This document shows positions 5,365 to 10,852 of a DNA stretch of 10,852 nt, piece after piece. The notes beneath the pieces were generated by a model. That model was not told the origin of the DNA. It saw only the letters and a program-made list of their open reading frames with translations, and made no database searches. Source of the DNA: Candidatus Doudnabacteria bacterium (GTDB lineage: Bacteria; Patescibacteriota; Doudnabacteria; UBA920; O2-02-FULL-48-8). A program made the translations under genes and the position numbers. Location: assembly GCA_016198045.1 (NCBI GenBank), contig JACQJI010000023.1, positions 1 through 10,852 of the forward strand, given 5' to 3'. Numbering within the stretch: the stretch's first letter is position 1; every line of letters starts with the position of its first letter.

Positions 5365-6803
5365 ATTTTTTTAATCGTGGCATTGTTGGCATCAACTTCC
5401 ACCAAATCCCCATCTTTCAAAACTTTCGTGGCGATCTTAGTGCCGATGACGCAGGGTTTTTTTAATTCTCTAGAAACGATTGCGGCATGGGAAGTAATTC
5501 CTCCCAAATCCGTGACAATCGCAGCAGCTTTTTTCATAGCTGGAACCAAATCCGGATTGGTCATTTGAGCGACCATTATGTCTCCATCTTTCATCTTTTT
5601 TAGGTCCTTAACACCGCTGATGATTTTAACTCTGCCTCTTGCTCGGCCAATACACGCCGTTTGGCCATGAAAGAAATTAACTTCGGTCAGGTCTTCTTTC
5701 TGCAGTAAATAATGCCGCATTGAGTGATACCTGGAATCAACCAAAACTTTGCCCGGCAATTTGCGATTTAAAACCACGAACAAGCAACCCTGCATTCTGG
5801 CGGAAAGTTCCGTAGGCCGTGGCTTTCCCAAAGCCATTTGCTTGATTTCGTCAAGTCGGCAATTTCGGATTTCGGCAAGCGTCAGATCAAATCGATTCGC
5901 TAATTCGCGAAGCAAGGGTTCAAGCTCATAATATGACTGGACCAAACTCATTTTCCGGTAATCTTTGGAATAAATAAACCCTTTTGTCAGATTCAGCAGT
6001 TTTTGGTGTTCTTTATCAATCTGCAAAATTTTGACAAGCCTGTCATGTTCTTCTCTCTCCTTAAGTTTTTGTTGTTTGATTAACGCGATCTTGGTTTGCG
6101 GCCTGACTTTATCTCTCAATGCTTCTTTGATTCGCTTGATGAAGTAACTGTCCGGAAAAGCAGGGCCTTCGAAGTTATATCCCATATATCGGTACTGTTC
6201 GATGTGCTGCTTTAACTTTTTTTGTTTCACTGCAGTTTTTAGCAAGCTTATCTCTTCTTCCTGGACTTTGGAAAGCTTTTCTGGGATGGTGAGTTGGGCA
6301 AACAGGTCTTTTCTACCTTTCAGGTACTCAACTAGATATGAAGTCAGGTGCGGTTTATAAAAGTCTAAATAAACCGGAATCACGCCGTAATTATAGACCT
6401 TGCACTGTTTATCCAGATAAACTTTATACAACCGATAAAGTTCAAGGTTTGACTTCTTTTCTAGGTTCGCCCTGAAAATTCCGCTTGAATACCTGGTCAA
6501 TTCATCCGAGGATTTAATAATTTCTCTGTTAATCATCAACCCCCATTTGGGATTTTTGAGGATCTTCCTTAACGCGAACTCTCCTAAAGCCGTACATTCT
6601 TTGTGGTCGACGAAAATGATCCCGTTATTTTTCCGATACAGAACAATGCTGTTTGTCTGGGGTTTGTCCAAAATTTTCCCCGTGTCTTTGACGATACCGC
6701 TCCAACCAGGCTCCATTACCGGCATCAGGCTGATTGGCTGGTTTTCTTCCAGCACTCCCCATCTGATCTTTTTCATGTTCTGGATTGTATAGAAATCTTT
6801 CAC
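5361..6803 (-). CDS. PEP-utilising-enzyme mobile (phosphohistidine) domain protein, carrier paralogue C
   Basis: A 480-aa protein. The N-terminal region (1-115) is followed by a helical centre with YGVIP (139-143), LTIPEKLS (171-178) and QHIEQYRYMGYNFEGPAF (199-216). A swivel domain begins near 380 with GQTACIGRARGRVKII. The motif GGITSHAAIVSREL is intact, with His439, and the C-terminal VLKDGDLVEVD block is identical to those of paralogues A and B. It is related along its whole length to paralogue A. Both resemble the middle-plus-His-domain portion of rifampin-phosphotransferase/PEP-synthase relatives without the ATP-grasp part. The start is GTG at 6803: AGGA lies 4 nt upstream and the codon makes a GTGA overlap with the preceding stop, whereas the ATG at residue 10 has no ribosome binding site. 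The stop overlaps the HAD start (ATGA). Confidence 0.88.
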   Translation of the reverse strand: MKDFYTIQNMKKIRWGVLEENQPISLMPVMEPGWSGIVKDTGKILDKPQTNSIVLYRKNNGIIFVDHKECTALGEFALRKILKNPKWGLMINREIIKSSDELTRYSSGIFRANLEKKSNLELYRLYKVYLDKQCKVYNYGVIPVYLDFYKPHLTSYLVEYLKGRKDLFAQLTIPEKLSKVQEEEISLLKTAVKQKKLKQHIEQYRYMGYNFEGPAFPDSYFIKRIKEALRDKVRPQTKIALIKQQKLKEREEHDRLVKILQIDKEHQKLLNLTKGFIYSKDYRKMSLVQSYYELEPLLRELANRFDLTLAEIRNCRLDEIKQMALGKPRPTELSARMQGCLFVVLNRKLPGKVLVDSRYHSMRHYLLQKEDLTEVNFFHGQTACIGRARGRVKIISGVKDLKKMKDGDIMVAQMTNPDLVPAMKKAAAIVTDLGGITSHAAIVSRELKKPCVIGTKIATKVLKDGDLVEVDANNATIKKI

Positions 6804-7837
6804 AGCTTCCTTACCGTTCCCTTACTGGCGTCCACCTCGACCAAATCGCCGTCTTTCAAAACCTTAGTGGCGACTTTTGTCCCAATTATACAAGGAATTT
6901 TCAGTTCGCGGGAAACGATTGCCGCGTGACAAGTAATCCCGCCTTCGTCAGTTACAATCACTTTCGCTTTTTTCATAGCCAGCAAGTACTCAGGCGAAGT
7001 CATGGGAGTGACTAAAACAGAGCCTTGCTTAAATTTGCTGACTTCTGAAGAATTAAAAATCGTCTGGACTTTCGATTGGACGATTCGTCCAGGGTAAGCG
7101 ACAGTTCCTTTAAAAGCCGCCTGATCCGGCCCGGACTCGGCATTGCCAATAACCAAGCCTTTCTGCTTAAGAAGCTTCTGAAAATCATGAGTAAGATGAA
7201 TTTTGCCATTCATATAGACATAACCCTTAGACCGCGCCAACAAAACGTTCCGCTTAGGCCATCGGCGGCTAGCCACTAAATCCTCCACCTCTTTCACCGT
7301 CAGCAATTTTACCCGATCGCCTAACCATTTGCGCAAAAAGTTTCCCACTTCCTTGACCACTCCTTCGGTTTTCCTGCGGCTTTTGTAAAGCAGGTTCAAA
7401 ATCCGCTCGCCTCTTTTACCGTGGACTTTGAGAAAGTCCTCGCGCCAAAGCCCGCCGACAAAACCTGGCACCGGATAATAGGGATAGATTTGTACAAATA
7501 ATTCTTTGGTTTGCCGGAAATACTGCGCCCCGTTTTTGATTTTTGCGGGATTAACTTCGATCAATTGCCGGAGATATGCAACTTTGTCCAAGTACATTCT
7601 TTGAGTCTGCGGGCTGAATATCGGATCTGATAATTTTTTACGTACCATGAAATTTTTAACTCTTTTCAGATCATGCTTATAGCGGTACCATTCAAAACTT
7701 CTGCCATTGAAATGAACGATCTGATCAGAAAACGTAATACCCCAAATCTTTGCCGCACGCACAACCAAAAACTCCCTGATCAATTCCTGGGTCCACTGAT
7801 CAAAGTCGCGGGTAAAAAGCAGCAGTATCTTTTTCAT
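6800..7837 (-). CDS. Short PEP-utilising-enzyme mobile (phosphohistidine) domain protein, carrier paralogue B
   Basis: A 345-aa protein, about 135-165 residues shorter than its paralogues. The N-terminal region aligns by eye with the others, and YPYYPVPG (118-125) takes the place of the YGxxP motif. The segment that carries the LTxP and H-containing motifs in paralogues A, C and D is missing. It resumes at LTVKEVEDL (179-187) and then the swivel domain from about 245. The phosphoacceptor motif is GGITCHAAIVSREL, with His304 and Cys where the others have Ser. The ATG at 7837 is preferred over 7876 because it begins at the conserved MKKILLLF and cuts the overlap with the upstream gene to 38 nt. 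No Shine-Dalgarno is visible, so translation probably depends on coupling. The reduced core may mean a smaller acceptor or a regulatory carrier. Confidence 0.83.
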   Translation of the reverse strand: MKKILLLFTRDFDQWTQELIREFLVVRAAKIWGITFSDQIVHFNGRSFEWYRYKHDLKRVKNFMVRKKLSDPIFSPQTQRMYLDKVAYLRQLIEVNPAKIKNGAQYFRQTKELFVQIYPYYPVPGFVGGLWREDFLKVHGKRGERILNLLYKSRRKTEGVVKEVGNFLRKWLGDRVKLLTVKEVEDLVASRRWPKRNVLLARSKGYVYMNGKIHLTHDFQKLLKQKGLVIGNAESGPDQAAFKGTVAYPGRIVQSKVQTIFNSSEVSKFKQGSVLVTPMTSPEYLLAMKKAKVIVTDEGGITCHAAIVSRELKIPCIIGTKVATKVLKDGDLVEVDASKGTVRKL

Positions 7838-8870
7838 AAGGATCGAATAAGTTTCTCCAAAATTTCTCGCGCTCACTTTCTTCGAGTTTGGAAAATTTCA
7901 CGTTCAGCAAGGGACGGTTAGTAAATCTTTTAAACACTTCGTCTTCAGGATACCACGGCATTCCTGCCAGCTCAAAAAATTCTTTAAGCGCATAGTATTT
8001 CGAAAGCACGGTAAGTCTTTTTTGACCTTCGTTGTCTAGAGCTTTCAAATGTTTGTCTTGCGTCATTGCCATCTCAATAATAGCATTGTTTACGACATCT
8101 AGCTCTTTTGGATCATTTACGGCCTTGCCGTCTATGACTACATTATAAAGCTTAAGCTTCTGCGGAATGTTATCTACTGTTGTGAAATGATTAATATAGT
8201 CGAAGTCACAATGTAAATCGTGGTAAATGCCGTAGATGATGACAGTACTGACCGGAAAGCTGGCGCTGTGCGGCCAAATATCAGGCGCTCGGAATAGGCC
8301 GAATTGCCGAATCATTAAGACATTGCCATCATCAAGCTTGTAAAGCCCATAGACTTCATAGGCGCGGTGATAGAAAAAATCTGTATGCAAACCCCAAGCC
8401 AAGGGCGGGCAATTGGCTGAAATTTGGCCAATCACTTTGCGCGCTTCCGGAGTTGCTTCCTGCCAAGCAGTTTTATCGACGATTGATTCGATCTGGTCTT
8501 CAGTATGCCAATAGGCACTATTGAGAGCAAACGGATCAGCCTTGGCTCTGGTTTCCAAAATATCTTTGTAAAAAGTGATGAGCTCAAGCAAGTAATCCAA
8601 AGGCAGTTGCCGCAATTTTGCTCCCCATATCGCCCACCGGAATTCCTTGCGGACGCAGGCTGGGCCCATGATGGCGTCAGCTATTTGGCGAAAAGTTATA
8701 CCTCTTTCTTTCACAATGTCTTTGGCCTGCTTGATTTTGGCAAGCCATAAATCCTCGATCAAGGGATCAAGTAAAAAAGGATTTGGCGGAGCCCAAGCTG
8801 AAGGATCCATAAGCCGATGGCCTTTGACCAGTGACCTGATTAGCTCTTCTATCCAAACTAGCTTGTCCAT
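7800..8870 (-). CDS. Unrecognised 356-aa protein encoded within the carrier operon
   Basis: I do not recognise a family. The protein is soluble-looking, with no signal peptide or clear membrane helix. Residues 1-150 appear mostly helical. The middle is rich in aromatic and His residues: HTDFFYHRAYEVYGLY (about 163-178) and YGIYHDLHCDFDYINHF (about 214-230) contain several His, Asp and Cys that could form a metal or substrate site. The last third is charged and helical. There is no swivel domain and no ATP-grasp signature. It starts 2 nt after the stop of the 110-aa swivel gene, with AAAGAG upstream, and overlaps the next gene by 38 nt, so it is firmly part of the operon. A substrate-binding or acceptor-modifying subunit for the free swivel domain is possible but unsupported by sequence. 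Confidence 0.8.
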   Translation of the reverse strand: MDKLVWIEELIRSLVKGHRLMDPSAWAPPNPFLLDPLIEDLWLAKIKQAKDIVKERGITFRQIADAIMGPACVRKEFRWAIWGAKLRQLPLDYLLELITFYKDILETRAKADPFALNSAYWHTEDQIESIVDKTAWQEATPEARKVIGQISANCPPLAWGLHTDFFYHRAYEVYGLYKLDDGNVLMIRQFGLFRAPDIWPHSASFPVSTVIIYGIYHDLHCDFDYINHFTTVDNIPQKLKLYNVVIDGKAVNDPKELDVVNNAIIEMAMTQDKHLKALDNEGQKRLTVLSKYYALKEFFELAGMPWYPEDEVFKRFTNRPLLNVKFSKLEESEREKFWRNLFDPYEKDTAAFYPRL

Positions 8871-8872
8871 AG

Positions 8873-9205
8873 TTACTCTTTAAGAAAAATTTCGCCTTTC
8901 GTGCCATCAACCTCGACTAGCATCCCGTCTTTCAAAATTTCAGTGGCATTATTCGTCCCAACTACGGCCGGGATCCCCAACTCTCGCGCAATAATTGCCG
9001 GGTGACTAGTCATGCCGCCAATGTCGCAAACAATCCCCGCTGATTTGTTGATGATCAGCGTCATGCTCGGGTCAGTGATTTTGGTCACCAAAATATCGTC
9101 ATCGTTAAGTTTGACAAAATCTTTTTCTGAACGAACGACGCAAACTCGTCCGGTCGTTTTGCCAACACTGACTCCCATGCCTTTCAAAATGGATTTATTG
9201 CTCAT
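8873..9205 (-). CDS. Stand-alone phosphohistidine swivel domain (PEP-synthase mobile domain)
   Basis: A 110-aa protein that is almost exactly one PEP-utilisers mobile domain. GMGVSVGKTTGRV (9-21) opens the domain, DILVTKITDPSM (37-48) follows, and GGMTSHPAIIARELGIP carries the phosphoacceptor His68. LKDGMLVEVDGTKG (91-104) closes it. In PEP synthase this domain directly follows the ATP-grasp domain and shuttles phosphate to pyruvate; here it is a separate protein ending without any PEP/pyruvate barrel. It starts 1 nt after the stop of the ATP-grasp gene and stops 2 nt before the unrecognised gene. Its motif is closer to ordinary PEP synthase (IPAVVG) than those of the four fusion paralogues (PCIIG/PCVIG). 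It is likely the primary partner of the ATP-grasp subunit. No Shine-Dalgarno precedes the ATG. Confidence 0.9.
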   Translation of the reverse strand: MSNKSILKGMGVSVGKTTGRVCVVRSEKDFVKLNDDDILVTKITDPSMTLIINKSAGIVCDIGGMTSHPAIIARELGIPAVVGTNNATEILKDGMLVEVDGTKGEIFLKE

Positions 9206-9206
9206 G

Positions 9207-10139
9207 TTAAAGGGTCGTTATTGGTCTGGATTGAGTAATGTAAAATCTCCCTTTGTAGTAAGCCCACTCGATGTCTTGCGGATGCTTGTAATGCGCCTCA
9301 ATTTTTTTGCAAATCTTGGCAATCTCAACTATTTGCTTGCCCGTAAGCTTTTGTTTTGTTATTCGCTTATTCGCGCGAATTAGACCACCTTTGGGGTTAA
9401 GCTTTAAATAAAACGCTTGTTCAGACACATTGATGTCCAGAATCGAAAAATCATTTTTGTGCACCACGTAAGTGTCTGGAGTCACTTGCCCGCCGACAAT
9501 CGCCTCTCCCAAGCCGATCGCGGCCTCGATGACCATTTGGTTGTAATCTTTGGTCACTGGGTGGACGGTGAAGCAAATGCCGGAGATTTCTGACTGGACC
9601 ATGGCCTGCACCACCACTGCCACCGAAACCGGTTTGTTGTGAAGTTTCTTTTCGAAGCGGTAAAAAATGGCGCGGGGAGTGAACAGCGACGACCAGCATT
9701 TTTTGACATTGGCCAAAAGGTTTTTTTCTGTGGTATTTAAGTAGGTCTCAAGCTCGCCAGCCCAGGAAGCGGTTTTGGAATCCTCGGCTGTGGCCGATGA
9801 GCGCACTGCCACAAATTTGGCTTTGAGCTTTTTGAAATGCTCAAGAATTTCCTTTTGCAAGTCCTTGGGCATTGCTGCATCTAGGATCAAATCCCGGATT
9901 TCGTTGGAAGCTTTGTCAACCGAATTGACATCCTGATGGTTGACTTTTTTCAAAATCGCTTCGATGTCGCTGTCCAAATCTGTTTCTTCCAAAAATTGGT
10001 CAAAGGCCGAAGCGAGTACCACAAAACCCGGCGGCACCGGGATGCCCGCCTGGGTCATTTCTCCAAGCGAAGCGCCTTTGCCGCCGGCTTCTTTGACGCT
10101 TCGTTTATCTAATTTGTGAAAAGTTTTAATAAACATCAT
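9207..10139 (-). CDS. PEP-synthase-type ATP-grasp (PEP/pyruvate-binding, PPDK N-terminal) domain as a separate protein
   Basis: A 310-aa protein covering only the nucleotide-binding part of PEP synthase. GGKGASLGEM (19-28, K21) is the N-terminal signature. FVAVRSSATAEDS (109-121, R113) and ASWAGE form the ATP-binding core. EAAIGLGEAIVGGQVTPD (about 199-216) is the second conserved block. DIEW (289-292) with TQSRPITTL (302-310) marks the exact domain end. All residues I would expect for ATP and metal binding are visible. In dikinases this domain phosphorylates the swivel His, using the beta-phosphate of ATP and yielding AMP and Pi. Complete PEP synthases are about 800 aa with a swivel and a barrel; both are absent here. 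An AAGG Shine-Dalgarno inside the end of the PIN gene serves the tandem ATG ATG at 10139/10136. It is the only ATP-grasp gene in the window and the presumed phosphate source for all carriers. Confidence 0.92.
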   Translation of the reverse strand: MMFIKTFHKLDKRSVKEAGGKGASLGEMTQAGIPVPPGFVVLASAFDQFLEETDLDSDIEAILKKVNHQDVNSVDKASNEIRDLILDAAMPKDLQKEILEHFKKLKAKFVAVRSSATAEDSKTASWAGELETYLNTTEKNLLANVKKCWSSLFTPRAIFYRFEKKLHNKPVSVAVVVQAMVQSEISGICFTVHPVTKDYNQMVIEAAIGLGEAIVGGQVTPDTYVVHKNDFSILDINVSEQAFYLKLNPKGGLIRANKRITKQKLTGKQIVEIAKICKKIEAHYKHPQDIEWAYYKGRFYITQSRPITTL

Positions 10140-10141
10140 TT

Positions 10142-10555
10142 TTACCTTAGATAATTTCTCAAAAAATCTCCCGGTAATATTATCTGGACTCCAGAGGCAT
10201 TTGAAACCCTAGGAGCCAAGAAATGCTTGCGGTCTAGCGTTATCAAAAATTCGCATCCGGCTTTCATGGCTCCGGCCAATATTAACGAATCAAAAACGTT
10301 AATTAATTTCTTTGCTCTTAGGATCGTCCGTTTGTCGGGCTGGACCAAAACTACGCCTGCAGAATCGAACAAATCTAGAAAATACTGAAGCTTGGCAGGG
10401 TATTTCTGGTTTAAATTCCTGGTTACTTCCTCAAATACATCAGGAGAGCTTATTATTTCTAGTTCTCGATTCTTTGCTTGACGAATTATTTCAGCTGAGG
10501 CACCCTTTTCAGAAAGAGTTGCCGCTATCCAAACACTGCTGTCTAAGAAAATCAT
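10142..10555 (-). CDS. PIN-domain ribonuclease, VapC-type toxin
   Basis: A 137-aa PIN domain. The four acidic active-site positions are visible: D5 in IFLDSSVWI, E42/E43 in SPDVFEEV, D89 in NVFDSLILAGAM, and D108 in LITLDRKHF. PIN toxins are Mg-dependent RNases that cut tRNA, rRNA or mRNA and are restrained by the co-expressed antitoxin; the target cannot be read from sequence. The start lies 2 nt after the stop of the RHH gene, and its own stop lies 2 nt before the ATP-grasp gene, so the pair leads the carrier operon rather than standing alone. The TGAG upstream is a weak ribosome binding site, so translation is likely coupled to the antitoxin. Confidence 0.88.
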   Translation of the reverse strand: MIFLDSSVWIAATLSEKGASAEIIRQAKNRELEIISSPDVFEEVTRNLNQKYPAKLQYFLDLFDSAGVVLVQPDKRTILRAKKLINVFDSLILAGAMKAGCEFLITLDRKHFLAPRVSNASGVQIILPGDFLRNYLR

Positions 10556-10557
10556 TT

Positions 10558-10824
10558 TTACTCAAAAAGATAAGGATATCGCTCCCTGATCAATTCGGAC
10601 CGAATGCGCCGATAATCTTTTTCAATTTTCTTCCATAGTCGCGCATCTTCTTTTTCCATTTGGATGAGTTTTTTCTTGGAAACCCTTCTAGCTGATTCTA
10701 AGTAGCGCCGAAGAGCAGTACGTAAAAGCTCCGAGCGGGTCATATTCTGGCTTCGTGCGGCCCTCTCGGATTCTTTAAGAATTTTTGGCGGCAGTGAAAT
10801 TGTGACTAATGAGCTTGTGCGCAT
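10558..10824 (-). CDS. Ribbon-helix-helix (CopG/Arc-type) antitoxin and transcriptional repressor
   Basis: An 88-aa protein. Residues 5-11 (SLVTISL) form the DNA-contacting beta strand, 12-24 the first helix, N27-T29 the turn, and 30-43 (RSELLRTALRRYL) the second helix, a standard RHH fold that dimerises and binds operator palindromes. Residues 44-88 are a highly charged helical tail, suited to gripping the PIN toxin. It is the first gene of the run, followed after 2 nt by the PIN gene. A perfect palindrome ends 7 nt before its ATG, fitting autorepression. There is no Shine-Dalgarno, and a TATTAA -10-like box in the palindrome would give a near-leaderless transcript. By this layout the protein would control the nine-gene operon and not only its own toxin. 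Confidence 0.87.
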   Translation of the reverse strand: MRTSSLVTISLPPKILKESERAARSQNMTRSELLRTALRRYLESARRVSKKKLIQMEKEDARLWKKIEKDYRRIRSELIRERYPYLFE

Positions 10825-10831
10825 AATTTTA

Positions 10832-10852
10832 TGTTAATACTAAGTATTAACA
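10832..10852. promoter_or_regulatory. Perfect palindrome, likely RHH operator overlapping the operon promoter
   Basis: Two perfectly inverted 10-base arms, TGTTAATACT (10832-10841) and AGTATTAACA (10843-10852), flank a single central base. The site ends at the window edge and may extend further. On the minus strand it contains TATTAA (10839-10834), a plausible -10 box whose start point would fall about 10827, just before the ATG at 10824; any -35 box lies outside the window. Its place in front of an RHH gene makes autoregulation the natural reading. Confidence 0.65.

Noticed and set aside
7838..7876. Longer N-terminus for the short carrier paralogue B starting at 7876
   Set aside because: It would add 13 residues with no similarity to paralogues and double the overlap with the upstream gene; MKKILLLF at 7837 is the natural protein start.
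9200..9212. Frameshift joining the ATP-grasp and swivel genes into one PEP synthase
   Set aside because: Both proteins begin and end at domain boundaries, with a proper stop and a proper ATG; no residues are missing or duplicated, as they would be after an indel.
8873..10139. PTS enzyme I (ptsI)
   Set aside because: Enzyme I has an HPr-binding domain and a PEP barrel and no ATP-grasp domain. The N-terminal protein here has the ATP-binding signatures of the PEP synthase family.
1..10852. CRISPR arrays, tRNA or rRNA genes, transposase or integrase genes
   Set aside because: I looked for regularly spaced repeats, tRNA-like cloverleaf ends and recombinase motifs on both strands and saw none; this was by eye only, so a small RNA could be missed.

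Overview
The window reads as a compact, moderately AT-rich bacterial chromosome segment. Gene spacing is very tight, with 1-2 nt gaps, ATGA/GTGA overlaps and several promoters placed directly against the start codon. Proteins related to phosphoenolpyruvate (PEP) synthase occur as separate pieces. This style suggests a candidate-phyla-radiation (Patescibacteria/Parcubacteria-like) genome. That assignment is an inference from style; no taxonomic marker gene is present.

Right part (10852 down to 3272, minus strand): nine genes in one continuous run, apparently a single operon. In transcription order they are a ribbon-helix-helix antitoxin-like regulator; a PIN-domain nuclease/toxin; a stand-alone PEP-synthase-type ATP-grasp domain (310 aa); a stand-alone phosphohistidine swivelling domain (110 aa); an unrecognised 356-aa protein; a short helical-plus-swivel protein; a 480-aa helical-plus-swivel protein; a HAD-superfamily hydrolase; and a 486-aa helical-plus-swivel protein. 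A perfect palindrome next to the first gene is a likely operator. A bidirectional hairpin terminator lies at the far end.

Middle (about 1554-3270, plus strand): two tandem histidine-phosphatase-superfamily genes. The first lies in a strikingly GC-rich block with its own consensus promoter, a roughly 105-nt leader and a strong intrinsic terminator. The second starts at, or almost at, the predicted transcription start.

Left part (1-1524, minus strand): a fourth helical-plus-swivel paralogue, divergently transcribed from the first phosphatase gene out of a shared promoter region in which the two -35 boxes overlap. It overlaps by ATGA the start of a further gene that runs out of the window.

How they may work together (inference): PEP synthase, pyruvate phosphate dikinase and rifampin phosphotransferase move a phosphate from ATP, held by an ATP-grasp domain, through a mobile phosphohistidine domain to an acceptor. 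Here the ATP-grasp domain is encoded once, while the phosphohistidine domain is encoded five times: once free and four times fused to related but divergent helical acceptor-type domains. No PEP/pyruvate-binding barrel is encoded. The arrangement suggests a split dikinase in which one ATP-grasp subunit charges several carrier proteins with different acceptors. The HAD hydrolase and the two histidine-type phosphatases could reverse or trim the phosphorylation.
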